A program made the position numbers and the translations under genes. From Thysanoteuthis rhombus (Eukaryota; Mollusca; Cephalopoda; Oegopsida; Thysanoteuthidae): a DNA stretch of 64,000 nt. The stretch is taken from contig OY735211.1 of the NCBI GenBank assembly GCA_963457665.1, forward strand, positions 39,573,287-39,637,286. The letters run 5' to 3'. Below the pieces are notes generated by a model. That model had not been told where the DNA came from and did not search any database. It was given only the letters and a program-made list of their open reading frames with translations. Below, piece after piece: positions 1 to 57,255 of this stretch (its first letter is position 1; each line of letters opens with the position of its first letter).

Positions 1-121
1 TTATTAGCTCAAGAGACTTAGATATAACAGGTATTTCATCGAAGAAAATATTTCAATTTTATCAACATTTGCAAGAGTATTACTTTCATCCCATTTCAAC
101 AGAATTTCTGTGCCATTGCAG

Positions 122-265
122 CGTTATGCCCGTGTTGATAAACGTGGGAAACTTCCTTTGTGGATTCAGGAACACTTAAAAGACAGCCTCTGCAACCTGT
201 CCACAGATGAGGCAGTGCAGGTTTCAAAATGGTTCCTTAGGCAAATGGCTCAACCTTTCCGAAAA
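122..265 (+). CDS. ERCC2: ERCC2 penultimate coding exon
   Basis: Opens in phase 0 with Arg-Tyr-Ala-Arg and ends ...QPFRK before a consensus GTAAGT donor. It covers the [21 protein letters not shown] block of the XPD C-terminal region. The polypyrimidine-rich acceptor at 105-121 supports the start. Confidence 0.93.
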
Positions 266-1151
266 GTAAGTAATTTTGTTTCCTGTACATCTTTTTTTTA
301 AACCTCTTCGAGTAACAGCTATAAAAAATGATTCCATGGAAATGTATGTAGGTAAAACAAGTGAAGAGCTTTCATTTCATACAATACATATTTATTTTTC
401 AACAGTAACTCCTTCCTTGTACAATGGCGATTATTAATTATATAGAATCGAACATAATGCAATAGAAATTTCAGCTAATAACTGTCAAACTACTGATCCA
501 GACTTATTCATTATTGCTATTCCTCATCTTACTCTTTGTTTTTAATAATGTCTGCTGTTTCTGGCGGCTCACTGACTGCCTTGCCACTGAATAATAAGTT
601 AGAAAACTAGTCATGCAAACCATTACTACTGTAGTGGGTTTGATCCTTATAGGTGCCTTGCACTAGTACCAGTTTAAGCTAGGCTAAGCTTATTAAATAT
701 GTATACAGCTACTTATCCTGGCTTTACAATTTTCCTTGGATCTGCCTTTCGTCACTGAGTTTTCCCTGAGTATGTACGTTGATAAGCCTGCAGCCCTATG
801 TTGAAAACATTCATTTTTTAACAATCTCCTTCCTTGTCAATGCACTCAATTCAGTGGTAGATATTATTCACATAGATCAAACATAATCCAGCTGATAACA
901 AACTATATGTCAGGTCATGGACTTATGGATTCAGATATGTCCTTAGGAGCTAAATCATAAGATTTCAGCCATGTATATATTCTATTAATCTATTTGTAAT
1001 AGCCATTATCTATTATAGGTTTCTAAATGTCTCATCTTCATCTCCATCTCAATTACAGGAAGATCAGTTGGGATTGTCTTTACTCACTCTTGAACAACTA
1101 GAATCAGAAGATATGCAAAAGAAGTTGGAACAGCGAACCCAATATCTATAG
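122..1151 (+). CDS. ERCC2: ERCC2/XPD TFIIH helicase, C-terminal end (last two coding exons, partial gene)
   Basis: Two exons, 122-265 (48 codons) and 1059-1151 (30 codons plus TAG), join in phase 0 and give the C-terminal 78 residues of XPD, the 5'-3' DNA helicase of TFIIH used in nucleotide excision repair and transcription initiation. The peptide contains [22 protein letters not shown] and EDQLGLSLL, which I recognise from the extreme C-terminus of animal XPD; the segment length equals human residues 683-760. The arginines matching human R683 and R722 (trichothiodystrophy positions) are conserved as the first and 40th residues here. This end lies in helicase domain 2 and the tail that contacts p44/GTF2H2. 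The acceptor is at 120-121 (tgccattgcag), donor GTAAGT at 266, acceptor at 1057-1058 (caattacag). The helicase motifs and the upstream exons are outside the window. Family identity is secure; the sequence is a normal, intact gene end. Confidence 0.95.
1059..1151 (+). CDS. ERCC2: ERCC2 last coding exon
   Basis: Begins [18 protein letters not shown] and ends RTQYL followed by TAG at 1149-1151. It is thirty residues long, the same as the human last-exon segment. The intron before it is 793 bp and holds no recognised feature. Confidence 0.93.
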   Translation, partial: EDQLGLSLLTLEQLESEDMQKKLEQRTQYL

Positions 1152-1632
1152 GGCGAACAGGAATCACAAATCTGGATACTTTCACTATTTGGGCCAAGAG
1201 AACAGTCACAAAGAATGCAATACAAGGCAACAGCATAAAACTAAGGTTCTATGCGTATCAGCAAAAATGACATTTTTCTTGCACCACCAACAATTGACAG
1301 TTAAGGATTCTTAATACCTCAAAGTGGATGATGAATGTTAGGATCAGAATTTTTGCCTGGATGTTTAAGTGGAAAACGAAGAAAATCATACTAATGCTTT
1401 TTTTTTCTCCATTTACAAGAAAAATTCCAAGAGGATTGGTGTCCTCAAAATTTAAAACTTATTTTTCTAAACGTGTATTAGAGTCTACAAAGACTTATTA
1501 CAAATTTCATATGGAAACTTAGAAAAGTTACATTGAAATTAAAAATTTCATTTAAAAAATTTCCATGTTGCTTTTTCAATCTCATAATTGCAAGTGATAT
1601 TTATAGCACAGGTAAGATGTTCCGTGTTCTTC

Positions 1633-1638
1633 AATAAA
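1633..1638 (+). terminator. Candidate ERCC2 polyadenylation signal AATAAA
   Basis: An AATAAA hexamer about 480 nt downstream of the ERCC2 stop codon, followed by T-rich sequence. It is the first good hexamer I see after the stop on this strand. Position and motif fit a poly(A) signal, but hexamers are common in AT-rich DNA and no transcript evidence is available. Confidence 0.35.
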
Positions 1639-2157
1639 TTGTCATCCTACTGCCAACTTGTAAGAGAAATCCTTCTGAATCATTTCCTGTTTAATTCAAT
1701 TAACAAGTAAGTTTCAGTTTTTGAGAAGATGAAACGTGTTGCTGAAAGTACTTCTAAGGATTTTTAAAGCATTGTCACCTTTAGTGAGTTCATAAAAGAT
1801 TTCAAGCAGTCACTATAAAGTATACTTTGTTGGATGATACAAGCTTGGCTGCACTATAGTCCAACTCTTTTGCTTCATTAAAATCTGAAGAGTGAGCAAA
1901 ACACAATTTATTTCTCCCTTCAATATTATTCCAAAACTATGTCTCACTTCAACTCCTTTATTAATAATGCCTGTAAATGGGATCTAACTTTAGCAGAATA
2001 AGTCAACCAGAGTTGGGCCTTGGGTGTGGGAGTCAACTGGTTTTTGCGTATGTCACTGTTATCTATGCATGATATCACTCGTTTTTCTTCTGATCATTGT
2101 TACACATGAAAATGAAGTCAAAACTCAATAGTATGAGTTTGACAAAAGAAAGAGAAA

Positions 2158-2275
2158 GCCTGCTCAACCTAATGGTTAATCTGCCACGAGCATTAAAAGC
2201 AAGAAAGGAAAGGCCCTCTCAGTCTAATGGTTAATCCACCACTGACCTTGAAAGCAAGAAGACACAAAAAAATAT
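2158..2275 (+). repeat. Degenerate ~55-bp tandem duplication
   Basis: Two adjacent, diverged copies both contain CTAATGGTTAATC (2168 and 2224) followed by a related tract ending in AAAGCAAGAA. The shared core resembles the A-box part of tRNA-derived SINEs, so this may be a duplicated SINE head. The second copy abuts the SINE-like element at 2280. Confidence 0.45.
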
Positions 2276-2279
2276 ATTT

Positions 2280-2352
2280 TGCTCCCAGTTTGATTTGATC
2301 CCCCAAATCTACTGCTGTATAGTAGATAGACCTTGACCACTGTGCCATAGAA
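2280..2352 (-). repeat. tRNA-derived SINE-like fragment
   Basis: On the - strand an A-box-like GGCACAGTGGTCAAGG (complement of 2331-2346) is followed about 30 nt later by a B-box-like GGGATCAAATCAAACTGG (complement of 2286-2303). Spacing and order are those of a tRNA-type internal Pol III promoter. The stems of a functional tRNA are not evident, so I call it a SINE fragment and not a tRNA gene. Confidence 0.5.
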
Positions 2353-5300
2353 ATACAACTGAAAATTGTAATCATTAATATTAGTCGAACTAATACCTCT
2401 AAATCAGATGAATATCAGCCTTCTCAAAATCGTGTGATTAAATCAACTGTTTTAATGACATCCTTCGTAGCAAGGTAATTCTCACCAAAAATATAAGTAT
2501 CTTTCATGATAGGAATTCAGGGTTTACAAACAAAATGAAGTTGATTCTGTGACATCATGTCACATCAACTTGCAAAATGTGACAGAAGTATAATGAGAAT
2601 CAATATTGTCTAACTCCAAGTTGACTTCATTATTGCAATTAATCAGACCTGGAATTTGAGTAAAAGTTATTGAAATTTAGGTGTGTGTAATTGAGGAAAC
2701 ATACTTTGATTTGATTCAAGTTGTTACTGTTAACAAAAAAGAAAGTACGTAATCAGGTAAATAAAATATCAAATTAAATGCAATTTCCCCCATGCTAAAT
2801 TAACATTAATCACCAATGAGAGAAACATGGGCTAGTTGGACTATGGAGTAAGTCAAGTTGGACTGTAGGCTTTTGAAACAACTTCACTTGCCCTGATCTT
2901 CCCCTAGGGATATTCAGTCATTTTGATCACTTGCCTCCTTGCACCAGAAGTCTAGAATGTACAGGTTGCAGACACGTGAATGTTAAAAAAATGATTTTGA
3001 TCATTTTAAAGGGAAAATTTGTATGGACCAGGTTTCAGAGCAAGTGAATGGTATCAGACATACAGAATAACTTATGCATATCAAAGGCTTTTTGGGGGAA
3101 GAGATACTTTCGCTTCATCTACTGACAGTGGTAACTGTCAGTCTGTTTTGGCAGAGGGACCAACTTGCCCAGAGTACAATTGGATTCTAGTCTAGCAGTG
3201 CCAAATATACACCTGTTTCATTTCATTTGCTGATCATCAAATGAGATGTTCTAATGAATGGAATTACAGACTTCTGTTTCAATTGTTTTTCTAGTCATAC
3301 AATGCTGCATTAATGCCAGTTTTTTTTTCCTGGTTGTGTTTGTTTGGTGACCTAGTAAAAAAAAAATTTGATTTCTCATAGTTTAGTTTAGATTATAAAT
3401 TTTCAACTGTTAGACTATTTCTGAATTGGAATCAATAGATGTATAGCTCTACTGAATGTTACCTGCGATAAATCGTCACCTGAACCAACATTTCCTACAA
3501 TGATTCAAATCGGAAAACATGCCATGGTTTTCAATATTGCATCTAGTATAAACAAAATATTTGAAAACAATTTTTTTGTTAATATCTTGACCTGTGATTA
3601 GTTTCATGTGTAATCATAACTTTGCGTTTGTTAATTATAATGTGTGCAAGTCAAGCCACTCTCACAAATTCAAGTTTGAAAAGGAAAATGTTCTTGATTT
3701 GATGAATAAATTATTCTGTGATAGGATAGCCAGAGCCCTGTCAGTTGAGAGAAAAGAAAAAAAAGTTGGCTTCATGAAGTTATTAGAGAGAAGGAAGTTG
3801 AAAGGGCCACTACTTTCCCATCTCATCATTTAACTTTCACTAATGGGTGAGTGAAGTGATTAGAATTACTAACACAATTGTAGTTCGGTCTTCCATGAAT
3901 CACAGAAGGGAAAATTGTATGGGAATACTGATTTGTTAATGCCTGCTGAAGTTTGCTCTTCTTAATCATACTGATACCATTGAAATATTTAAGTGAGAAA
4001 TTGGTGCAAGCTTCCCTCAGCTCAAAGATAGGAATTTCAATTCAAGAATCCAATTCATAACATATTGCTAATCTATATCTATTGGGTGGCAAAAACATTT
4101 TTACATATTTTCCTTCAGTAATAACCTCAGATTCAAGAGGCAGAAGATTTCAAAGCCTATGGTCCTTTACAATGAAGCCAAATGAAATGAATGAAAATGG
4201 TGTTGGCATTTCAATTTCCTTGGAATTGGAACCCAGGATATAGAGTTGACTTGAGAAATTCAACATTAAAAATGAATTCCAAGCTTTGAGGATTCATCTA
4301 ACTTGAAGTTGGGGGGGGGGGGGGCCCTAAACAACAACATGCTGGGCATCACTTCCCTCCAAGTTTTCTCTATCAAAGAAAATAGACACGCCGATAGAAA
4401 AGATTGCCAACCGGGCTTAAGGAATAGAGTGAAATTTTTCTCCTTCAGCTGTGGAGAACTGTATTGAAAGAGTGCCAAATATTATGCCCTGTACAAAAAC
4501 CTTGACACTCATCATGACTGAAATGTTATTTATTTTCTGGGGTGGGATAATACGAAAAGGATACAAAAACCGCACTGTTCAGCACTCTGTGTTTATTGAA
4601 AATTGAGGGGCTGTCTTGCCTCATACCATGAGCCAACTTACACGTGACAAGTTCGACTCCGAGATGACTTAGTGACAAACAGGGATATCAATAACTTGCC
4701 TAAATTTGATGTTACAATAGTTTTGTAAGGTATTGAGGCTTGGTTTAAAAACTGCCTCAAGTGCAAAAAGGGACCAATTCACCATGTGTTTCAATGTACA
4801 AATCATAGTCCAGCTAGCCCTCACCCGTAACAGGGGCTGATTGCCTCCATTTATTTCAGCAAAAGTTCTGTTCCTTCATATCTATTTTTCTAAGAGAAAC
4901 CAGCAAACAAAAAGCAGCAAATAATTTCTATATAGCAGGTCAGAACACTCCTGAGGAAAAATTTAGTAAAATTGATCAGGAGTGATCATCTTAATATGGC
5001 TGGTTCCCAAATTAGTGAGAAGAAATTTTTTCTTGTTGCACAAGGCAAGAATCAATTTTCATTAGAATCTTAATTTCAACCTCAAGAATTGAGATTTCAC
5101 TAATTACATGTAATAAATAGTACAAACCTTTCAGCAGACCAATCCTATAGTCTTGTATTTAAAACTGATCATTTCATTATTATGCTTGCCTTCTGAATCT
5201 TTATATTCAAGGGGATTTGAGGAGGAGGGAGGGCAAAAGAGAAGAAAGAAAAGCTTATGAAATAGTGCATCTTGTGACTATTCTCAGAAGACTTAAGGGA

Positions 5301-6795
5301 AGGGGGAGAAAAAAAAAAAAAACCCAAAACCAACAAAAAACCCCATAAACCCCACTAAGGCAAATGAGGGGGTGGGAAGGGAAGAAAAATTCTTACATAT
5401 CAACAAAGAAAACAAACCTATTTTTAGATTTATTTACTTGAAAAATACAGGAAGGTATATATGAATCATGTCTGACTATTTCCCTGCTCAGGCAGCAGGG
5501 AAATTGCATTGTAGTAATCTGTAAAAAGTCAAGTAAGGAAGTGAGAGAAAAAAAACTTTCTAAATTGCAACCAACTCTGTTATAACAAACTATATTAAAA
5601 TCCTCTTGCAAATGGCAATGAATGATACCCACCATGAAATTATATTTGAATTCAATTCATTTTTGCCAACTAGATGAAGATGTACGTATACAAATTTATT
5701 TTCTTCATCTAGATTTAATATTTATCGAGTTGTACACGAGGGATAACAATATATAAGGCACAGGGTGATTTCACAAGAAAAGCCACTTGCCGAATTATCC
5801 TCCATGGGTGGAGAAGGAAAGAAAAGATTCTTGTACAGAACAGGATGTAAGTTTTCTCTTGATTTGCAAAAGCGAACAAAGATGAGAAGTACAACCATCA
5901 ACAACTTTGGGCGGGGGGAAGCTTGTTTACATTACGTAAAAAACTTCAACCCAATTGATAGATATGAAGTTGAAAATGAACCTGAATCTATACACTGCAT
6001 GAAGTATATCCTAAACTTTGTGATACATGGTTACAAGACTTGATTTATGGAAGTATGAATACAAAAACACCAAATCAGGCTTTTATAGGTTAATAAAATG
6101 GATAAAACTGGCATTTGTATCAATTGCCGCTGCACTTATTAACCTGCCATAAAAAGGACTAAAAAAATATCATTATGATGAACAATGGAGAAACAAAAGG
6201 CTTAGATGGAAGGAGGAGGTTGGAGTTATGTTTACAGAGCAGATACAAGGCCAACAGCCACACGCAGATTTCAACTGTGTCAAATTTGTTTTTATAAGCA
6301 ACAATGGAGGTGCAGAAGGACTGACAGTTCGTAGCTCAGATTTTGGATTCACTTTGTACAAATTTACTTGGAAAATGTGTGAATCCAGTTTTGGATAGCA
6401 GGAAAGACAGGTCTCTTCAAGTTTGGTTGACAACTAGTCTTGGAGATTCCAAGTTCGAATTCAGATTAGTGTAAGTCCAATCCCTTGTTCAGCATCATCA
6501 GAGGCTGGCAAAAGAGTGAGGAACAGGTTCCTGAAATGTAATAGCGGCTCTGAGGGAGCTTGAACTGGTTAGGAGCCTAATTTCAAAAGATTAGATCTTG
6601 GAGGGGGGAAGAAAAAAAAAAAAAAATTAAAATGAGCGAACAGACAAGGCAAATCTGAACAGGAATTAAAAAGCCAACATATCATACTTATTGGTTATTT
6701 TAAATGATTAGGGTTTAATTTTTAAATATACAAGAATATAAACAAGATATATTCTTAGTATCTAGAGGCATTAATGGGAAAAAGAAAAAAGTATT

Positions 6796-6797
<2 letters not shown>

Positions 6798-6829
<32 letters not shown>
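6798..6829. repeat. (TA)n microsatellite
   Basis: An uninterrupted TA dinucleotide run of roughly 32 bp in the intergenic spacer. Confidence 0.9.
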
Positions 6830-8033
6830 CCCACAGAGAGCATTCAAAAAATGCCAGAGGAAAGATAAGCTTAAAGTGTGTGTAATATTCAGAGATGTTT
6901 GTAACCAATCTTTATTGGATGTGGTAATAAAATAGTACAGAGGTTAAAAAATTCCAAGTCCACAAAAGACAAATTATAAAGCAAGTTAAATAAATTTTCA
7001 ACACAAAAGATCTTCATTTCAGTTATAGAGCTGAATTATGTGTAAACACTTGTCATTGATTACTCTTCAGTTATATATAACTGGGAACAGGAGAGGTGGG
7101 TTCCTTCCTTCCTTTGTACAAGGCCGGTTTCATTAGTAAAAGAGGAAGGTTGAAATATGGACATTTTGTTACTTTTATATCTGGTGATTAAATGTTTGAA
7201 GTGCTGAGTAAAACAGTTCAGATGGGGGTCAGCAACAGGATTTCATTTCTAACAAATGAAAATATATCCATCTCAACGAACAAAAACAAAAAATACATGG
7301 AGGAAAATAGCAAGAAATGGGAGGGAAAAAAATAAAAAAAAATAATATCCGAACGAACCAAAAAACAACACCCCCCCCCAAAAAAAAAGAAAGGAAAAAA
7401 AAAAAAAAAAAAAAAAAACACTGGTCAAATTGGTTTCATGAAATTTAATGAATAATATATAATCAGTCTGAATAGTGAATTGTTTCATTAGTTCTTGGCA
7501 AACACTATCACTAATCAAAACTAATTTTCTTCTTATCCAAAGTTTAAATCAGTTTTCTCAAGTCTTTCCTTCTCCAGTTTTTTTTATTATCTTGAGCGTC
7601 TTTGTGTAAAATTTTAAATTGTATAACAGAGGAAGTAAATAACTAAAATAAGATGGGTGGAGAATCTGAAAAGAAATAAAATAAATGGGAAGGACATAAT
7701 TTTATTTGGTGGTGGTGGTGGGGTGGGGGTATATGAATAGCAGTAGCAGTTGGAACCAATGCAAAATAAAGTTAGAATCAAAATAAAGTTAGAATCAAAA
7801 TGAAAGGAATAAATTCATTAAAATATTTTGTGCAAACTAACATCTGTCATCTCTGAAATCTGTGCCAAATTGTTATAAATGATGTACACAAAATATCTTC
7901 CATTTTTATTTAAATCCAAAAATGTAACTGGAGAGGAGTGTAAGATGGAATGAGGCGGTTCTAGCAGTTTTCTATAATGAAAACTGCTATAAATTGAAAT
8001 AGTAATTCATGCCAGCAATAAGAAAAGTGATCT

Positions 8034-8160
8034 GTTAACCCTTTCAAAACTAACCTGTTAAGGTGTTCAATGCCTTAAAGACATCTACGGGACATGTATA
8101 TCCCAGCAGTAACAGAAACCTAGAGATATGTGTGTGTCCGGAAGTCTTGAAAGGGTTACA
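8034..8160. mobile_element. Short MITE-like element, copy 1
   Basis: A 127-bp unit with inverted ends: left GTTAACCCTTTCAA and, read on the other strand from the right, TGTAACCCTTTCAA. The centre contains GGGACATGTATATCCCAG. A diverged second copy lies at 13761-13900 with the same ends and the same centre (GGGACATGCATATCCCAG). There is no coding capacity, so it is a non-autonomous element. The superfamily is not assigned. Confidence 0.6.
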
Positions 8161-8935
8161 TGATGTGGTCTCAGATTTGAGGTGGGAATAAACATAGAAA
8201 CAATTTAGCATAAAAATTACACGCTTTCAAATCAATATAAAGTCTTAATTCATTCATACAATTCAAGAATGGTCTGGTATAATTTGGCAAAGAAAACAGC
8301 AAGGTCAGTAAGTACAGAATTATAAGCAGGGGAAAAAAAAAAAAAAATTAAAAAAAATGAAGACCCTATTTTTAGAATTTTCATATTTATTTCAAAAGTT
8401 AAATTCATTATAGTTCCACTATCATGAAATATCCAAACTGTGTGGGGCAAAAGGTTTTTTTTTTCTTTTCTTATCCAAACAGAAAAAGTTTCCTCCATTG
8501 TATAAAAAGTTTATTTGATTGGTCATCATGTTATACTATAAATCTAGACCCCCAAACTGTTCAGACAATTGGATAGAGAGGAGGAATGTGTCTGGCAGGG
8601 TGAGTTCTACGACAGCAGCAGCAGCATCCTCAGTCTGATCTTCCCTCCAACAGCAGCAGGGCTGATTGGACGGACAGTTTGCAGCTAAAGTGACCAGTGT
8701 TGGGTAGAGAAATCAAGGATTGGCAAGAGTACATCCAGCTTAGCACAACTAATTCATTAGGATTTCACCCCCCAACCTTTAAGAATAAAATAAAAAAATT
8801 AAATTGTGATTTTTTTGGAGGAAATCCCACCATACCAGTTATGTAAAACATTTCAGTTTGACTTAAGAAAATACATGGAAGACATCTTGTTTGGGGCAGA
8901 ATAGAGAGATAAGTAGAAAGGAAAAAGGGGAAGAG

Positions 8936-8971
<36 letters not shown>
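8936..8971 (+). repeat. Long poly(A) tract
   Basis: About 36 consecutive A residues on the + strand, one of the longest of many A tracts in this window. It is not preceded by an AATAAA signal or a recognisable retrocopy, so it reads as simple sequence. Confidence 0.9.
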
Positions 8972-8974
<3 letters not shown>

Positions 8975-10849
8975 ATTATTGCTTGTAAGATTTACTTTGA
9001 ACTCAAAACTGATTATACAGATTTTTTTTAAGAAATTTTATTGGAAAACTGTGGCTTTGAGGTGGGACAAAGACTGTTAGAGAAAGAAATTTGTTTCCAT
9101 TTCTCTGTAACCATATAAAAAGTGTGTCTTAGAGGCTTGTTTTGTTGAGGTGTGGGAGTCTACCAAGCAGCAGTAGCAGTGTGTAAATATTCTAGAATCT
9201 CAAAGTGTAGGCTGGAATTGTCAAAGATGGGCAAATGTCAACCTGTGTCTATATTTAAATGAATCTACACACAAAGACAAAGAAGGAAAACAAGAGAAAT
9301 TAGAATGAGAGGGGGAGGAGAGGTTAAGATGATATTACAGTTTTACTGTGAAGAACAAAAGGTCCTGCTCTAGCTGCCCACATAACTCAGCCCAAGTCAC
9401 CAGTCAAACTTCTCCCTTTATAAATGGCCATATGTTTGAATATGCTGGAACTTTACAAATTAGCTGTAAAGAGAGAAAAAAAAAAAATGAATTAATAATA
9501 TGCTCAATCAATATACTTGAATATATTCAATAAAGCAAAACAAGAAAAAACAAGAAAAAAAAAAAACAAAAAAAAAAAAAAAAAAAAATCAAGTGTCTGA
9601 ACATTTGAGGCAATTTTTTTTTTAGCAATTAAGAGAAAAAGTTTCCTTTAAAAATCATTTTAGAGCAGACAAAGAAAAAAAAAAAAATAAATAAATAAAA
9701 GTACAAAAAAAAAATTTCATCTTGATGAGTGGGGAGAGTGTTGATGATGTCAACCATGTTTTGCGTTTGTTAAAATTAAGTTTTCAAAGACAATATTTAC
9801 ATTTTCATTGCTAAATTACATCAAATACAAATTTTTCAAATTTAAATGAAGCCCTTCAATACAGAAATTAAATCATACAGAAACTCCATTCTCTGGAAAA
9901 TGGTTGATGATCCTAAATGAAAAAAAAAAAAAAAAAAAAAAAAAGGACTGAACTGCTAGACTTCCAACTATTTGGTTAAAATACCAAATGGCTTTTTTGA
10001 AAAAAATATTTTCCAACTACACAGCAGAGGTGAAGATAAGAAATCCAAATCATCAAAGATCTAAGGGCAGAGTTGTTGAAGTGAAAGATAGTGGAAGTGC
10101 AAAAAAGCGTACCAGAAAGTAGTCAAAGTAATATGTACATCAAGATTTTTGAGTTTTCTTAAAAGTATCATTACTATGCATTTATTTAACAGTTAAAACT
10201 TTCTTTTATTTTTTTCATTAGAAAAACCTACTCTGGGGAAATAAGTTTGTATATTTCAACATAAAAAACCTTTCAACAGTTGAGTTAGGGACTCAGGTTG
10301 CAAGATAGTAAAAGAACAAGATAGAAATTGTCTGGTCACAAGTTCCATAAACATTCAATTTAATGGCATACGGTGGTGCAGGGTGTGAAAATTGCCCTGA
10401 CAACATTTCATGATTAAAAATCTTTCAAAATTTTTTTAACTTTCTGAGAACAGAATAAGTTATCTTTTTAAAATTCCAGAGTACCTGTAAATAATTCATT
10501 TCATGAACTATAAACCTAAGGTAAAATTGTCATGGTAATATTTGATCTTTTTTTAGTTTTTGGATATTTTGTTGTTTACATGACTCTTTAACAAGATAAT
10601 CTCAATTCAATTCATACACTAATTTACTTGGACAAGTGTGATTTTACCTTGACTGTTATTGTGACATTTTGGCTGTTGTATCCTCAAGCCTCTTTCAGGT
10701 GTATGTTGTATTTGTTAATCAAGTTATTTTCAAACCAAAACAAATCCTTCATTCAATCCTTAGAGGTATTTTTTTTTCTCATACCACAATCCAAAACACG
10801 ACTAACAACTAAGATGACAACACTAATTTCAAGGAATCCCTGCATAAAA

Positions 10850-11415
10850 ATATATGTATCACTATCTTGGCCAAGTAGGTGCTAAAGCAGAAGGCGTATT
10901 TATGACCTGCTTCAGATTTTGTTTGATACGAAATTTTCCAATGACCAATATCTTTTTCAAGGTCACATTCTTGAGGAGGTTATGTTCTTTGGTGTCATGG
11001 TTATTCGGCCGAGTTTGTTCAACAGAATGGTCACTCTGGCATCTATAAAAGGTAGCCCCTGGGTCTTTTCACTCCTTGCAGTTTCCAACTATGTCCCAAG
11101 GTTTGTTTTGGTTGTAGCATGAACTTGTTCGGGGATTCTGTACAATCTGCAGATTGGCTCAGAATGGGATGTCCTGAGACCATGAGGAGAGTTTCAAGAA
11201 AATCAGCACAGGATTGTCTGTACTTCAGAGTTTCCAGGTTCTACTTTTGGAGTCAGTTTAATTCGGACGTTGGGTGGACCAATGACTTATTGGTGTTTAA
11301 ATGCCTGTCTGATATATCAGAGTGCAGTTTGCTTGGTTCATTTTTATCAGTGTGGTATATATGTGAGCTTATTGTCTGTGCGTTCTCCAAGGTCCTTTTC
11401 AACTAAAGTCAACTC
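10850..11415 (-). pseudogene. Likely LINE (CR1/Jockey-type) reverse transcriptase C-terminal relic
   Basis: On the - strand from about 11408 the translation reads VEKDLGERTDNKLTYIPH before stop codons. This resembles the 'KDLGV..D.KL.F..H' block near the C-terminus of non-LTR retrotransposon reverse transcriptases. Broken-frame pieces then follow (RQAFKH, SLVHP) in the expected order. The stretch is less repetitive and richer in GC than its flanks. Multiple stops and frameshifts show it is dead. The call rests on recalled motifs; a translated search would settle it. The + strand open frames here are probably incidental. Confidence 0.42.
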
Positions 11416-11596
11416 TAGCTTATGAAGCGTTTTATCTCCATAATCATTGTGTATTGGTGTTGAGTCTGTATATATGTACAGCTAATGACACGGTTTCACA
11501 AAGTTTATATCTATTATAACCCATAAGTAATTATCAGTATTCTACAATGTGTAAGGGGAGATTTTTCTACATATTTGTTCATTTTGATGATGTAGA

Positions 11597-11627
<31 letters not shown>

Positions 11628-11975
11628 GAAAGAGACAGCCAGTCTTTTTCAGTTGGTAAAAATTCTGGTTTTACTAATGTCAAATACCATCAAGACAGGA
11701 CCAACTATTCATTGTATACAAACAAAACCTCAATTGAAACACGAGTCGGGTACACTATCACCAATATATAGAATTTTTATAGAACCCTTAACCTTTCAGG
11801 AAACCCCACTTATGAAGGACTGATATCTAGCAATGAAAATATACAAGAATTTTCTTCCAATCTTTCACGGCACCAAGTATTCTAATATGCTGCTTACTTG
11901 AATCAAATATTCCAGCATCTACTTAAAATTATGTAAAAGGAGAAGTTACAAGAAAAATAAATAAAGCTAAATTTC

Positions 11976-57157
<45,182 letters not shown>

Positions 57158-57169
<12 letters not shown>

Positions 57170-57255
57170 GGTGAAAAATCGTCAATGGTATTCAATCCGA
57201 TGTGTAATATATCCAAATTTAGTGTACCAAGGATCCACTGAAATAAGGAGGGGTC
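57158..57255 (-). CDS. ERM start-codon exon (5' UTR 57255-57170, coding 57169-57158)
   Basis: The acceptor TTTTTTTCAG precedes 57255; a second possible acceptor (CTTATTTCAG) would start the exon at 57237. The start ATG at 57169-57167 has a strong context, TTCACCATG, with an in-frame TGA 15 nt upstream, so no longer N-terminus is possible in this exon. Only MPKP is encoded before the donor GTAGGT. Vertebrate MSN/RDX genes also place just four codons in the first coding exon. Confidence 0.88.

Larger units (their letters stand above)
1640..11975. other. Tail-to-tail spacer between ERCC2 and the ERM gene, including unbounded 3' UTRs
   Basis: No convincing gene. The stretch holds a ~55-bp duplication, a SINE-like piece (2280), a poly-G run (4310-4324), a (TA)n run (6798-6829), many A tracts on the + strand, a short MITE (8034) and a LINE-like relic (about 10850-11415). 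The ERM 3' UTR must start at 11975 and run leftward, but several TTTATT motifs (AATAAA on the - strand; for example near 10183, 8507, 7907, 6911 and 5427) prevent choosing its end by eye. Small open frames here are low-complexity or unsupported. Confidence 0.6.

Noticed and set aside
3594-3833. 79-codon + strand open frame
   Set aside because: No recognisable domain, no splice or promoter context; consistent with chance in AT-rich intergenic DNA.
7218-7518. Open frames rich in Phe
   Set aside because: They are translations of A/C homopolymer tracts and have no protein-like sequence. The same applies to frames at 36144, 42541, 46771 and 63546.
8936-8971. Long A tracts as tails of processed pseudogenes
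   Set aside because: No retrocopy, AATAAA or target duplication precedes them; they are simple sequence found throughout the window.
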